Counted from the first letter of the stretch, positions 1-8,839 are shown. The stretch: DNA of 64,000 nucleotides from Myxococcales bacterium UBA1203 (GCA_002309695.1 DBXV01000016.1:158917-222916); one strand, 5' to 3'. Numbers and translations are program-made. Notes: generated by a model not told the origin, from the letters alone.

Positions 1-566
1 CTGCCGCTCTGCATCCCGGGGGAGGGACGGGGCGAGGCGGGCCGCCTGCTGATGACATCCGTCTTTTCGTCGGAAAACTGAGGGGAAAGAAGGGGGGCGA
101 GCTGAGGAATTTGAGACAGCGGCTGAGGCGCCAGCGTGTCCGCTTCCGCCCAGTCATCGTCGAAAAGTTCATCGCGCTCCCCATCGAGCTTCTGTGCCAG
201 CGACTCAGGCTGTTTTCGGGGGATGGGCGGAGGCGTCGCCGAAGGCCGGGAGCGGAGTGGCGCCCTGCCTGCCGCCGCCTGCGGAAAATCGTCGAAATCC
301 GACGCCGGCTGGCGCGGGGCATTGCGGCCCGGGGACGGCGCTCTGGACATCCGGGACGAGGGACTTTGGACGCGCTGCATGCCGGGAATCGACGGCCGGG
401 GGGCGTCGGGCAGAAGCTGCGTCTTTTCGTCATCCGGATCGTCGTCATCGTCGTAGGCCACCGGGGGCAGCTCGGCCGTGTTGCTGAAGTCGAGCTGCTT
501 CTGGCGGGAGGACTTGGGCGGCTCGGGGGGCGGCCCGCCGCGGCGGTTGTTTTTCCAGAAAGCCAT
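1..566 (-). CDS. Low-complexity Pro/Asp-rich protein, cut by the left edge
   Basis: The frame opens with ATG 3 bases below the kdsA stop (TGA-TC-ATG) and stays open for 188 codons to the window edge, so the C-terminus is missing. No family is recognised. The visible part is Pro-, Arg- and Asp-rich with no membrane segment or signal peptide, so it is probably disordered and cytoplasmic. It contains an internal repeat: DEKTQLL followed by a Pro-rich stretch ending PGMQ near residues 46-64, and DEKTDVI followed by a similar stretch ending PGMQ near residues 166-186. Both units centre on Thr (49 and 169) with an aliphatic residue at +3, like the repeats in the protein at 44142-45785. The tight spacing implies co-transcription with rlmH and kdsA. 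Function unknown; the repeat is seen, an FHA-binding role is inference. Confidence 0.6.
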   Translation of the reverse strand, partial: MAFWKNNRRGGPPPEPPKSSRQKQLDFSNTAELPPVAYDDDDDPDDEKTQLLPDAPRPSIPGMQRVQSPSSRMSRAPSPGRNAPRQPASDFDDFPQAAAGRAPLRSRPSATPPPIPRKQPESLAQKLDGERDELFDDDWAEADTLAPQPLSQIPQLAPLLSPQFSDEKTDVISRRPASPRPSPGMQSG

Positions 567-568
567 GA

Positions 569-1459
569 TCAGTGCTCCTCCCCGATATTTCTGAGCGCCG
601 CACGGATGGCGCAGACCTCGGTGAGCAGGAGGTCCAGCCCGGCGAAGTCCAGCGAGTTCGGGCCGTCACAGAGAGCGGCATCCGGATTTTCGTGAACTTC
701 GAGAAAGAGGGCATCGATGCCGGCCGCAGCCGCAGCTCTGGCCAGAGGGCGAATGAAGCGCCTGTCACCGCCGGTGGAATCGCCCGCCGCGCCGGGGAGC
801 TGGACGCTGTGCGTGGCGTCGAAGCAGACGGGAACGCCCAGCGCGCGCATGATGGGCAGAGAGCGCATATCCACCACCAGGTTCTGGTAGCCGAAGCTGC
901 TGCCGCGCTCGGTCAGAAGAATCTCACTGCCGCCGCCTTCGCGGATTTTGCGGACGGCGTGGCGCATGTCGGCGGGGGCGATGAACTGGCCCTTCTTGAT
1001 GTTCACCGCCCGGCCGCTGCGGGCACAGGCCACCAGAAGGTCCGTCTGACGGCAGAGAAAGGCGGGAATCTGGAGAACGTCGGCCACCTGGGCGGCTCTT
1101 TCGGCCTGCCACGTCTCGTGGACATCGGTCACCACGGGAAGCCCAGTCTCCTCTTTGACCCGGGCCAGAACTTCCAGACCTTTGTCGATGCCTGGCCCGC
1201 GGAAGCTGTGGATGGAGCTGCGGTTCGCCTTGTCGAAGCTGCATTTGAAAATGAGGGAGACGCCGTGCTTCGCGGCAATCGCCTTCACAGCCCGGGCTGC
1301 GCGCAGCGTGATTTCCTCGCCCTCCACCACGTCCGGTCCGCACAAAAGGACGAGAGGCGCGCCGCCGCCGATGGGGTAAGGGCCGAATTTGCCGGTGCTT
1401 CCTTCCCCCCGCGCCGCATTCGCATCCGTTTCCGATTCAGAGATGGGTTCGTTTTTCAT
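569..1459 (-). CDS. kdsA: 3-deoxy-D-manno-octulosonate 8-phosphate synthase (KDO8P synthase)
   Basis: A 296-residue class I DAHP/KDO8P synthase. It condenses phosphoenolpyruvate with arabinose 5-phosphate in the cytoplasm, the first committed step to Kdo for lipopolysaccharide. Visible family sequence includes the LLCGPDVVE start, FKCSFDKANRSS, GLPVVTDVHE, IPAFLCRQTDLL, NIKKGQFIAP, LLTERGSSFGYQNLVVDMRS, CFDATHSVQ and LFLEVHENPD. An in-frame extension upstream to 1720 would run into rlmH; the ATG at 1459 gives a normal family length plus a roughly 25-residue polar leader. It sits between rlmH (55-nt gap) and the edge protein, probably in one minus-strand operon. Its presence shows a diderm with Kdo-containing LPS. 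Confidence 0.93.
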   Translation of the reverse strand: MKNEPISESETDANAARGEGSTGKFGPYPIGGGAPLVLLCGPDVVEGEEITLRAARAVKAIAAKHGVSLIFKCSFDKANRSSIHSFRGPGIDKGLEVLARVKEETGLPVVTDVHETWQAERAAQVADVLQIPAFLCRQTDLLVACARSGRAVNIKKGQFIAPADMRHAVRKIREGGGSEILLTERGSSFGYQNLVVDMRSLPIMRALGVPVCFDATHSVQLPGAAGDSTGGDRRFIRPLARAAAAAGIDALFLEVHENPDAALCDGPNSLDFAGLDLLLTEVCAIRAALRNIGEEH

Positions 1460-1514
1460 GGCGCGCCCGCCTAGCCCAACCATCGGGAGCTTTTCGAGCG
1501 GAAATCTCCCCGCT

Positions 1515-1979
1515 TTACGACCGGTGGTAGGGCTCGCCCTTGAGGACGGTGAACGCCCGGTAAAGCTGCTCGGCGGCCACCAGCCGCGCCAGCCTGTGGG
1601 GCATGGTGAAGGCAGACAGCGAGAGAAGCAGATCGGCCCGCGACTTGACCGCCTGAGACAGCCCATTGGCGCCGCCCACGCAGAAGACCACGCCCGCCCC
1701 CGCGTCCTGCTGCCGGCCAAGCCATTGAGCGAAAGCGTCTGTGGTCATGGATTTGCCGTGTTCATCCAGAGCCACCAGCCGCTCTCCGGGGCGGAGCTTT
1801 TCCAGAATCCGCCGGCCTTCATCCTCGATGGCCTGCGCGACGCCCTGAGATTTGCCGGCCTCAGGCAGCTCCACGAGCGTGAAGCGGCAGTAGTGCCCGA
1901 GGCGGCCGGCGTATTCCTGAACGCCGGGCTCGAAGAGTCCGGAGCGGTCTCTGCCCACAGAAAGAAGCGTGATTTTCAT
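1515..1979 (-). CDS. rlmH: 23S rRNA (pseudouridine-1915-N3) methyltransferase
   Basis: A 154-residue SPOUT methyltransferase, the usual RlmH length, which methylates pseudouridine 1915 in helix 69 of 23S rRNA on assembled 70S ribosomes. Recognisable landmarks are the MKITLLSVGR start, the LDEHGKSMTTDAFAQWL segment, the SAM-binding loop FCVGGANGLS, LLSLSAFTMPH and the terminal QLYRAF...GEPYH. A start 21 codons upstream is possible, but the chosen ATG matches the family N-terminus. First gene of the minus-strand group rlmH-kdsA-edge protein, divergent from the lipoprotein gene that follows. Confidence 0.95.
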   Translation of the reverse strand: MKITLLSVGRDRSGLFEPGVQEYAGRLGHYCRFTLVELPEAGKSQGVAQAIEDEGRRILEKLRPGERLVALDEHGKSMTTDAFAQWLGRQQDAGAGVVFCVGGANGLSQAVKSRADLLLSLSAFTMPHRLARLVAAEQLYRAFTVLKGEPYHRS

Positions 1980-2115
1980 GCGCTGTGTCGTCCCTTTCGC
2001 CGGAGGTCCGCGGGGGTCCCGAAGCCCGGTTTGCTTCGGCATTTTTGCCTTGTTAAGGGGCCGCCCCTTTCATCTGGCTGGCATGGGGCGCTTCCAGAGC
2101 CCCGGGAGATTCTGC

Positions 2116-2853
2116 ATGAAGACAACACGATGGCTGACCTTCTTCGTCCTGGCGCTCACCTCGGTCCTGCTTCTGGCGTCGTGCGCCTCCGCCCCTGTCA
2201 ATCCCAACGGACTGGCCTGCTCCACGGATGTCCTCTGCATGATGCGCGACTGGCGGGGCGTCTGGGGCGGTTCCGTCAGCGAAAGTCCCATCGGCCCCAT
2301 GTCCTACACGCTCTACATCGAAGAGAAGGGGCAGATTCTGCGGATGCGCATGGCGGGCGAGGAGGACGGCATCGATGATGTCCGCAATGAGTTTGCCCTG
2401 ATGAACTTCCGGAAGGGGACCCCCCGCATCCGGGCCATGCTGGAACTCAAGGGAAAGAAGACTGTTCACGATTACGTGTATCACCCCGAGCGCTCCGACG
2501 ATTCGTCGGCCTCTTTCTGTCTGGAGCAGAAGGGCTGCGTCTTCGGCGAGCTGATTTTTACCCGGCTGGCCAAGACCACCGTTGGCCTGCGCGTCATGTC
2601 GGAGGAGGCGCGCTACGCCGAACTCAAGGTGCGCTTCCTGGAGAAGGACGTTCCCAAAAAGGGCATCAAAAAGGAGCGGGCGCGGATGTCCAGCGAGGCG
2701 GATGATCGCGTCCGCGACGGCTCACTGGAAGTGACGGCTCAGGAAACGCCCGCGTCCGGCAGGAAGGCCCGGCCCGCGTCCCGGAAGGCTCGCAGCGGCG
2801 AGGATGATGACGGTGCCGATGATGGTGATGAGGACGATGACGGCGAGGAGTGA
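2116..2853 (+). CDS. Putative lipoprotein with acidic C-terminal tail
   Basis: A 245-residue protein of no recognised family. The N-terminus is a lipoprotein signal: Lys-Thr-Thr-Arg, a hydrophobic core and lipobox L-A-S-C with the lipidated Cys at 23. The mature part is about 170 residues of mixed sequence containing several Cys and is likely a small folded domain. It ends in a basic Arg/Lys linker and then about 20 residues of almost pure Asp/Glu/Gly. The open frame extends upstream to 1969, but only the ATG at 2116 gives a signal sequence. It is a monocistronic-looking gene, divergent from rlmH and ended by a strong bidirectional terminator. Expected location is the periplasmic face of an envelope membrane. 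Confidence 0.8.
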   Translation: MKTTRWLTFFVLALTSVLLLASCASAPVNPNGLACSTDVLCMMRDWRGVWGGSVSESPIGPMSYTLYIEEKGQILRMRMAGEEDGIDDVRNEFALMNFRKGTPRIRAMLELKGKKTVHDYVYHPERSDDSSASFCLEQKGCVFGELIFTRLAKTTVGLRVMSEEARYAELKVRFLEKDVPKKGIKKERARMSSEADDRVRDGSLEVTAQETPASGRKARPASRKARSGEDDDGADDGDEDDDGEE

Positions 2854-2901
2854 CGCGCTCCGTCCGTGAGACGTGAAGTTTTCCAGGTTTTAGAAAAACG
2901 A

Positions 2902-2939
2902 AATCCCTCCTTCCCCGCGCGGAAGGAGGGATTTTTTTT
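2902..2939 (+). terminator. Bidirectional intrinsic terminator
   Basis: A 13-bp perfect stem (aatccctccttcc paired with ggaaggagggatt) with a 6-nt loop, followed by eight T on the plus strand. An A-rich flank on the other side could serve the minus strand. It lies between the convergent lipoprotein and DUF368 genes. Confidence 0.9.
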
Positions 2940-2944
2940 GTTGG

Positions 2945-4099
2945 TCATGCGCCGGTCTGCGTTCCCTGCGCTGAGGAGGGCTCGCTGCTGCCGTTTCCCA
3001 GCCGTCCCACGAGGAGCGTCACGCAGAACCCCGCGGCGATGAGGCCAAGCGCTCCCGCAATCTGCAGGACAGAAGGCGTGAAGTATTCGGTCGGCCAGTT
3101 GGCGCGCACCGCGTCGATTTCTTCGGGTGTCATGAGCTGCTTCCCCTTGAACCAGAATCCGGGAGAAGGACGAACGCCCTGCTGGAAGGGCCAGAGGCCG
3201 AAGACGGCGCCCACGAGAAAGCCCAGGAGGACGCCCAGCGTCGGCTTTTCAAAGCGGGCAAAGAGGAACTTGAGCAGGCTGCTGACGCCCGCGACGCCCA
3301 GAAGGACGCCGATGCCCACGGGCAGGAGGACCTGAATTGCCGGGCTCATGGCCTCTGAAATGCGGCCGCTCAGAAGGTTCACCTTGAACAGGTCGATGGC
3401 GCCGAGCAGCGGGACGTACTGCCCCAGAAGGAGCAGCAGGTAGCCGCCGCTGATGCCCGGCAGGACCATGGCGCTGGCGCCCAGAACGCCGCCCACGATG
3501 AACATGGGCCAGCTGACATCGCCGGAAGCACCTTCGCCTGCGCCTTTCATCTGGAACCAGGCGAGCGCCAGCATGGCGGCAAAGCCCAGAGCTGCGCCGG
3601 TCCAAACGCTGCGCGTCCCCTTGCCGATGAGGCGCCAGAGAACAGGAACGCCGCCCAGCGTCAGGCCGATGAACAGGCTGTACATGACCCAGCGGTGCTC
3701 CACGACCAGCGTCTTCACGGGGCCGGCAAAGATGAGAATTGCCACACCTGCCGCCGCAGCGATGGTTCCCAGGACGGCCAGCGATTTCAGACGGAATTTC
3801 AGGCGCGTCAGCTCGGCGATGGCATCGACGAAGTGGCGATAGACGCCGGAGGCCAGAAGCATTGTGCCGCCGCTGATGCCGGGAACCAGATTGGCGAGGC
3901 CCATGAGCAGGCCGCCGAAAATTCCCCGGGAAATCACGGGGAGCATGGGCGGGGCGTCTTTTTCAGATGCAGGCGCGGGGGGCTCAGGGGCGGCAGCGGG
4001 CGGCGGAGATTCCGGAGAAGACTTCTCGTCTTTGGCTTTGGTGTCGGGAGAGGGCGTGCCCGCGTCACTCTGCGCATCGGGCTGGGCATTGGAGGTCAT
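2945..4099 (-). CDS. DUF368 family membrane protein (PopT-type polyprenyl-phosphate translocase)
   Basis: A 384-residue protein with a 55-residue Pro/Ala/Asp-rich cytoplasmic N-terminus and then about eight to ten hydrophobic segments. DUF368 signatures are plain: LLMGLANLVPGISGGTML near residue 65 and a second, repeated VLPGISGGYLLLLLGQY near residue 235, showing the inverted-repeat architecture of the family. DUF368 proteins (PopT) are implicated in flipping undecaprenyl phosphate back to the cytoplasmic face for cell-wall and O-antigen recycling; that role is family knowledge. The same frame runs open antisense through uvrD to 6313, a high-GC shadow. The ATG at 4099 has an AAGGA element upstream and is shared by no other gene. 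Divergent from uvrD. Confidence 0.9.
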   Translation of the reverse strand: MTSNAQPDAQSDAGTPSPDTKAKDEKSSPESPPPAAAPEPPAPASEKDAPPMLPVISRGIFGGLLMGLANLVPGISGGTMLLASGVYRHFVDAIAELTRLKFRLKSLAVLGTIAAAAGVAILIFAGPVKTLVVEHRWVMYSLFIGLTLGGVPVLWRLIGKGTRSVWTGAALGFAAMLALAWFQMKGAGEGASGDVSWPMFIVGGVLGASAMVLPGISGGYLLLLLGQYVPLLGAIDLFKVNLLSGRISEAMSPAIQVLLPVGIGVLLGVAGVSSLLKFLFARFEKPTLGVLLGFLVGAVFGLWPFQQGVRPSPGFWFKGKQLMTPEEIDAVRANWPTEYFTPSVLQIAGALGLIAAGFCVTLLVGRLGNGSSEPSSAQGTQTGA

Positions 4100-4318
4100 G
4101 TTCGCGTCCTTGAAAAAGGGAGGGGCGGCGGCCGACGGACCTTTGCGAAAGGCAGGAACCAGCTTGGGCGGCCGCCGAAAAAAGCGCGCGTCCCTAATGC
4201 CAACGGGCAGGGGAGGGAAGGCGCCGAAAGAGGCCGGCAGCCCGGCTTGCTTCCCCTCTGTGCCGATGGAAAAGCGGCGCCCCTTTTTTGGGAACATCTC
4301 CCTGCCTGCCGCGCCGTC

Positions 4319-6508
4319 ATGCTCGATTTGTCCACTCTCAATCCGCCTCAGCTGGAAGCCGTTCAGACCATCGACGGGCCGCTTCTGGTGCTGGCCGGCG
4401 CGGGCAGCGGCAAGACGCGGGTCATCGTCCACCGCATCGCCTGGATGCTGGAAAAGGGCATTTCGCCTCAGTCGATTCTGGCCGTCACCTTCACCAACAA
4501 GGCGGCGGCGGAGATGCGCGAGCGCGTCGCGGGTCTGGTGGGAACGGACGCCGCGCGCCAGCTGACGGTCTCCACCTTTCACGCCTTTGGCTGTGAGGTT
4601 CTGCGGCGCTGGATTGACCGGCTGGGCTACCCGCGGCGCTTTGCGATTGCCGACGCGGGGGACCAGACGGCGATTGTGAAGCGGCTGCTTCAGGAGTCGG
4701 CCATTGATGAGAAATCGATCGATGTGCGGAAGCTCCTGGCCCGCATCAGCCGCCTGAAATGCGAGGGGAAGCTCCCAGAGGTTCCGGAGAATCGGCTCAG
4801 GATGCCGGAGACCTCTCAGGCGCGGCCTTCCCTCAATGTGAGGCTTCGCTTTTCGCAGCCTTTGAGGGCGCGCGGCGTGCCGTCGGCAACGGGCACTTCG
4901 GGCAGCGACATCGGGCGCCTGCTGTCCAGGTCGGTCGATGCGGAGACGGTTCTGGCGGAGCGGATTCTGTCCCGTTACCAGCGGGCGCTGCGGGCGCAGG
5001 GCATGGTCGATTTCGATGACCTGATTCAGCTGCCGATCCGCCTGCTCGCTGAACACGGAGAGATTCGCGAGAGGCTGCAGGAGCGCTTCCGCTACTTGCT
5101 GGTGGACGAGTATCAGGACACCAACCGCGCTCAGCTCAGGCTGCTCAAGGCGCTTTCCGGGCCGCGGGCGAATGTCTGCGCAGTGGGCGACGACGATCAG
5201 TCGATTTACAGCTGGCGGGGCGCCGAGGTGGACAACATCCTCTCCTTCGACCGGCACTTCCCCGGCGTGAAGGAGATTCGTCTGGAGCAGAATTACCGCT
5301 CGACAGGGACGATTCTCGATGCGGCCAACGCGGTCATCGCCCGGAATACTGAGCGCAAGGCGAAGCGGCTGTGGACGGCCAGCGGCAGGGGGGAGCCGGT
5401 GCATCTGGCGGAGCTTCCCGACGAGCGCGCCGAGGCGTCTTTCATCGCCCGTGAAATCCGCCGCCGCATCGACGGCGGCATGCCTCCCAGGGACATCGCC
5501 GTCCTCTACCGGACTAATCTCCAGAGCCGTGCTGTCGAGGAGGCGGTGCGCGAGCTGGACATTCCCTACGAGGTCATCGGCGGGCAGTCCTTTTTCGACC
5601 GAAAGGAAATCAAGGACCTGCTGGCCTATCTCAAGCTGCTCAGCAATCCGGCCGACGACGTGTCGCTGCTGCGCGTCATCAACACGCCGCCCAGGGGTAT
5701 CGGCGAGGCCACGGTCGAGGCGCTGGCCGATTACGCGCGGACCGAAAAGCTGACGCTCTCTCTGGCGCTGTCGTTCGCGGACCGCATCGAGGCGCTGTCG
5801 GAGACGGCAAAGGCGCGCCTTGAGGCGTTCAGAAGCCTCATCGCCCGCTATCGCATCAGCAGTGAGGATGGCCGCGCGTTGGGCCAGACGGTGAAAGAGC
5901 TGGTGGAGGAGACGGGGCTCAAAGCCGCAGCTCTCTCTTCGGTCCGAAGTGTCCGCGCGGGGCAGAACAAGGTCAGGGCCATCGAGGCATTCATCGAATC
6001 GGCCGGGGCCTATGCGTCGCGGGGCGGCCCCAATCCGCCCACGCTCCAGGGGCTCATCAGCAAGTTTTCGCTGGACGGCATCGACGACGACGCGGGTCTC
6101 TCGGGAACGGCGGTCCACCTGATGACGCTGCACGCGGCCAAGGGTCTGGAATGGCCCTGCGTCTTCATCTGCGGTCTGGAGGAGGACCTGCTGCCCCATC
6201 CCGGCATGGAGGGCGAGCCGCAGAATCTGCCCGAGGAGCGGCGCCTGGCTTACGTGGGCATCACGCGCGCGAAGGAGACGCTCTTCCTCACCCGCGCAAA
6301 GCGGCGCGCGCATCAGGGGAAGACGACGGAGAAAAAGCCTTCCCGCTATCTGGCGGACATTCCTCAGGAGCTCTGCGCCGTCGCCGATGTTTCAGACATC
6401 GGCAGCGCGCCGGCAGCTGCGCCGGGCGGAAGCTTCTGGGGCGGTCTGGCCGGGCGCCTGAGGGAGATGCAGGAACGGCAGAAGCCTCATGGAAATGCCG
6501 GGATCTGA
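4319..6508 (+). CDS. ATP-dependent 3'-5' DNA helicase, UvrD/PcrA/Rep family
   Basis: A 729-residue superfamily 1A helicase used in repair and replication-restart. Motifs in order: Q motif near LNPPQLEAV, Walker A AGAGSGKT (26-33), Ia VTFTNKAAAEM, II LLVDEYQDTN (about 260-269), III GDDDQSIYSWRGA, IV LEQNYRS, V LMTLHAAKGLEW and VI EERRLAYVGITRAK. The open frame extends upstream to 3695, but the family N-terminus begins at the ATG at 4319. Between KCEGKLPE (about 153) and the conserved RALRAQGMVDFDDL (about 222) lies an extra, low-conservation Arg/Ser/Pro-rich stretch of about 50 residues. Whether it is UvrD, PcrA or Rep cannot be decided from sequence alone. Monocistronic, convergent with the CvpA-like gene. 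Confidence 0.92.
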   Translation: MLDLSTLNPPQLEAVQTIDGPLLVLAGAGSGKTRVIVHRIAWMLEKGISPQSILAVTFTNKAAAEMRERVAGLVGTDAARQLTVSTFHAFGCEVLRRWIDRLGYPRRFAIADAGDQTAIVKRLLQESAIDEKSIDVRKLLARISRLKCEGKLPEVPENRLRMPETSQARPSLNVRLRFSQPLRARGVPSATGTSGSDIGRLLSRSVDAETVLAERILSRYQRALRAQGMVDFDDLIQLPIRLLAEHGEIRERLQERFRYLLVDEYQDTNRAQLRLLKALSGPRANVCAVGDDDQSIYSWRGAEVDNILSFDRHFPGVKEIRLEQNYRSTGTILDAANAVIARNTERKAKRLWTASGRGEPVHLAELPDERAEASFIAREIRRRIDGGMPPRDIAVLYRTNLQSRAVEEAVRELDIPYEVIGGQSFFDRKEIKDLLAYLKLLSNPADDVSLLRVINTPPRGIGEATVEALADYARTEKLTLSLALSFADRIEALSETAKARLEAFRSLIARYRISSEDGRALGQTVKELVEETGLKAAALSSVRSVRAGQNKVRAIEAFIESAGAYASRGGPNPPTLQGLISKFSLDGIDDDAGLSGTAVHLMTLHAAKGLEWPCVFICGLEEDLLPHPGMEGEPQNLPEERRLAYVGITRAKETLFLTRAKRRAHQGKTTEKKPSRYLADIPQELCAVADVSDIGSAPAAAPGGSFWGGLAGRLREMQERQKPHGNAGI

Positions 6509-6527
6509 AGGGGCGCGGGCCTGCTGC

Positions 6528-7517
6528 CTACTGCATGGCTTCGATTTCTTCGGCCCGGGAGCGCTGCTGCGGCTGAGAGGCGCTTTTTTCAGATGAGGCC
6601 GCCTGCCCGCCGCCGCTTGTGTCCGAATTGTCCAGCATCTGGGCGGTGACCTTGGCGCGGACGCGTCCCAGTTCGTCGAAGAGCTCCCGGTCGTTCAGAA
6701 GCTCCCGCACTTTGTCGTTGGCGAAGAGGGCGGGGTAGTTGCCGCTGAAAAGTGCCCGCTGAATGTCGTGGTCCGCGGCGATGGCGGCGATGCGCGGGTT
6801 TTTGGCGAGCGCGGCGAGGTCAGGGTCAGCGGCGAGCTGCGCCAGAGCATCGGCCGTGCGGGGGTCCGCTCTGGAACCGCTGGCCATCATCACGGTCTGC
6901 AGCGTCTGGAACTGAGTCATCCTGGCGAAAATGCTGTTCTCACGGGCGAAGCGATAGGCCCGCGAATGCTGCTCTTCCTGCGCGAAGCGGTCCCAGTGGC
7001 TCCTGACGCCGGGCTCGATGAGGACCAGAGCGGACAGAATCACGAACATGATGGCCGCCGCCTTGCCGCCGCCCAGGAGGAAGCCGCCCATCTTGTCAAT
7101 CATGCCGTTTTCGCCCTCGGGGATGATGCGCTTCAGGAGCATTCGATAGAGGACGTAGGACGCGGCATAGACGAGGAAGAAGCTGACGATGCAGCAGGCA
7201 ACGGTGGCGAGGAACAGGGGGGCGCTGAGCGCTGCGGCGACCGGGGGGGCAATTTTGGCCGCGCACGGATTGCTGGCGAAGTAGGCCGTCACCAGCGCGG
7301 CGATGTTGGAGATTTGCCGGATGGCGCCGGTGAATGCGCCCACCGCTCCCAGAAACAGCACGAGGAATAGGGTCATCAGGTCGATGTGCGACGCCATCAG
7401 CGTCTGCACGATGGAAGATGACGGGGCGGGAGCGGCATTCGCGGCGGCAGTGCCAGCCGTCTCGGAAAGCCAGAAAAGGAGATTCACTGCCTCAGTTGTC
7501 ATTGTCTGGCCGATCAT
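6528..7517 (-). CDS. CvpA family membrane protein
   Basis: A 329-residue inner-membrane protein. Four hydrophobic segments between residues about 40 and 175 match the CvpA (colicin V production) fold, including IDLMTLFLVLFLGAVGAFTGAIRQISNIAALVTAYF and DKMGGFLLGGGKAAAIMFVILSA. After the membrane domain come about 150 soluble residues, predicted helical, with an Ala/Asp-rich stretch (about 210-290) and a disordered Ser/Gln-rich end. In other bacteria CvpA proteins influence envelope integrity and bile or acid tolerance; the molecular role is not settled. ATG 7517 has GAGAA upstream; a second ATG five codons in is possible. Convergent with uvrD and upstream neighbour of no obvious partner. Confidence 0.8.
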   Translation of the reverse strand: MIGQTMTTEAVNLLFWLSETAGTAAANAAPAPSSSIVQTLMASHIDLMTLFLVLFLGAVGAFTGAIRQISNIAALVTAYFASNPCAAKIAPPVAAALSAPLFLATVACCIVSFFLVYAASYVLYRMLLKRIIPEGENGMIDKMGGFLLGGGKAAAIMFVILSALVLIEPGVRSHWDRFAQEEQHSRAYRFARENSIFARMTQFQTLQTVMMASGSRADPRTADALAQLAADPDLAALAKNPRIAAIAADHDIQRALFSGNYPALFANDKVRELLNDRELFDELGRVRAKVTAQMLDNSDTSGGGQAASSEKSASQPQQRSRAEEIEAMQ

Positions 7518-7586
7518 GCGTTTTCTCGATGAAGGACGCGGATGGGGGAGGGCGCGCCGCTTCGGAAATTCCGGAAGGAGAGCGTT

Positions 7587-8609
7587 TCAGTCCCCGTCTT
7601 CTTCGCCTGCGGACTGATTCCCCTGTGACTTGGCGTCTTTTGCGTCGGCGGCCGTCTCCATGCCGAAGCGCTTGAGCGCCGCGGCGATGGCGTTGGGACG
7701 GTCCTCGGCCGGCAGAAATTCTTCGGGAGCTTTGAGAGGCGGCAGGGTGCCGATGTCCGAGAGAGCGTGGGAGAGCTTCAGCTGCACCAGCGCGTCCTTC
7801 TCCTTGGTGAGAACGCTGATGGAGCCCCAGATCTCGGACTTGAGCGGCACGCCGGTCTTCACGTCGATCCAGACGCGTCCTTCCAGCGACTGAGGCGTCC
7901 CCAGCATCTGAAAATCCAGCCGCGCCTGCGTGTCGGGCGAGGGACCGCCCTCGGGATAGACGGGCGCGGGAAGTCCGGTGGGCTTTGCCGGCAGAAAAGG
8001 CTCTTTGCTCAGCGCCAGCGTGTAGCGCTCGGCCGTCCGCCCCTCGATTTGTTCCTCCCCGTCCTCGATGAGCATCACCCGGCCGCGCATCATGTGAACG
8101 GCGGACCTGAGCAGGCCGTAATTGTCATTCAGGTCGTTCAGGGCTGTCTTCTGCTCCCGGATGCGCTGCCTCCAGGGCAGATATTTGATGCGCACGTAGC
8201 TTTCCCGCCCCAGCAGCATCAGCTCGTGTCCCCGGTCGCGGTCGTTCTCATTGCGCACGTAAAAGCGGTCGGGCGCTTCGATGGCCGCCTCCCGCGTCTC
8301 CGAGAGAGCGATTTTTCGGTCGGAAAGACGCCACTCGAAGGAGGCCTCGCCCTTGAATCGGTGCCTGCCCATGCGCCGAAACGCTTCTTCGGCTCCCATG
8401 GTCAGAATTCGGTGACCCAGAACGGCATCCCGGCCCAGAGATTTGGCATCAATCGGCTCAGAAGCAGCCGCGGCCTCTGCCTTGGGCTCTTCCGGCGAAA
8501 AAATGCGCGCCTTGGCTTCCAGATCTTCGGGCGACGGGCAGGCACACAGCAGAGAGGCGGCTGCCGCCAGAACGGCCGGCAGAAAGCGACAAGTCTTGTG
8601 ATGAAGCAT
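7587..8609 (-). CDS. Putative lipoprotein, LolA/LppX-like outer-membrane lipoprotein candidate
   Basis: A 340-residue lipoprotein: signal MLHHKTCRFLPAVLAAAASL with lipobox L-C-A-C (Cys24). The body contains alternating beta-like segments (FKGEASFEWRLSDRK, RFYVRNEND, ELMLLGRESYVRI, YTLALSKEP, RVWIDVKTGVPLKSEIWGS) that resemble the half-barrel proteins of the LolA/outer-membrane-lipoprotein-sorting superfamily, where GRVWIDVKTGVPLK-like turns are common. That assignment is by feel, not proof. Between strands lies a Pro-rich insert. The C-terminus is polar (AKDAKSQGNQ...EDGD). The start at 8609 is chosen for the signal peptide; the open frame continues to 8801. It lies downstream of no operon partner, between cvpA and pilY1. 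Confidence 0.65.
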   Translation of the reverse strand: MLHHKTCRFLPAVLAAAASLLCACPSPEDLEAKARIFSPEEPKAEAAAASEPIDAKSLGRDAVLGHRILTMGAEEAFRRMGRHRFKGEASFEWRLSDRKIALSETREAAIEAPDRFYVRNENDRDRGHELMLLGRESYVRIKYLPWRQRIREQKTALNDLNDNYGLLRSAVHMMRGRVMLIEDGEEQIEGRTAERYTLALSKEPFLPAKPTGLPAPVYPEGGPSPDTQARLDFQMLGTPQSLEGRVWIDVKTGVPLKSEIWGSISVLTKEKDALVQLKLSHALSDIGTLPPLKAPEEFLPAEDRPNAIAAALKRFGMETAADAKDAKSQGNQSAGEEDGD

Positions 8610-8775
8610 GCAGACGAAACCTTGCGGGGAAGAAAACAGTCCGCGGGCCGGAAGAGCGCAAAAAGAGCGGCAGTCGGCAGTCCGCGGAGCCCCCCCTGCG
8701 AAAAAAGGGCGCCCTCTTGGACTTGGGAAACACAAAAGGCAACCCTGGATAGGAGCCGCGGGGAATTGTCTCCCC

Positions 8776-8817
8776 AAAATAAAAGCCCCGCCTCTCTGCA
8801 CGAGGGAGACGGGGCTT
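8776..8817 (-). terminator. Intrinsic terminator of the pilX-pilY1 operon
   Basis: Read on the minus strand, an 8-bp outer stem AAGCCCCG/CGGGGCTT with an extended inner pairing is followed by TTTTATTTT. It lies about 20 nt after the pilY1 stop codon. Confidence 0.85.
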
Positions 8818-8839
8818 CTGATTATTTGCCGCTTGTTTT

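Noticed and set aside
2945..6313. 1122-codon open frame on the minus strand over uvrD
   Set aside because: Only its last 384 codons (to 4099) have membrane-protein and DUF368 sequence. The rest is antisense to uvrD and reflects high-GC open frames.
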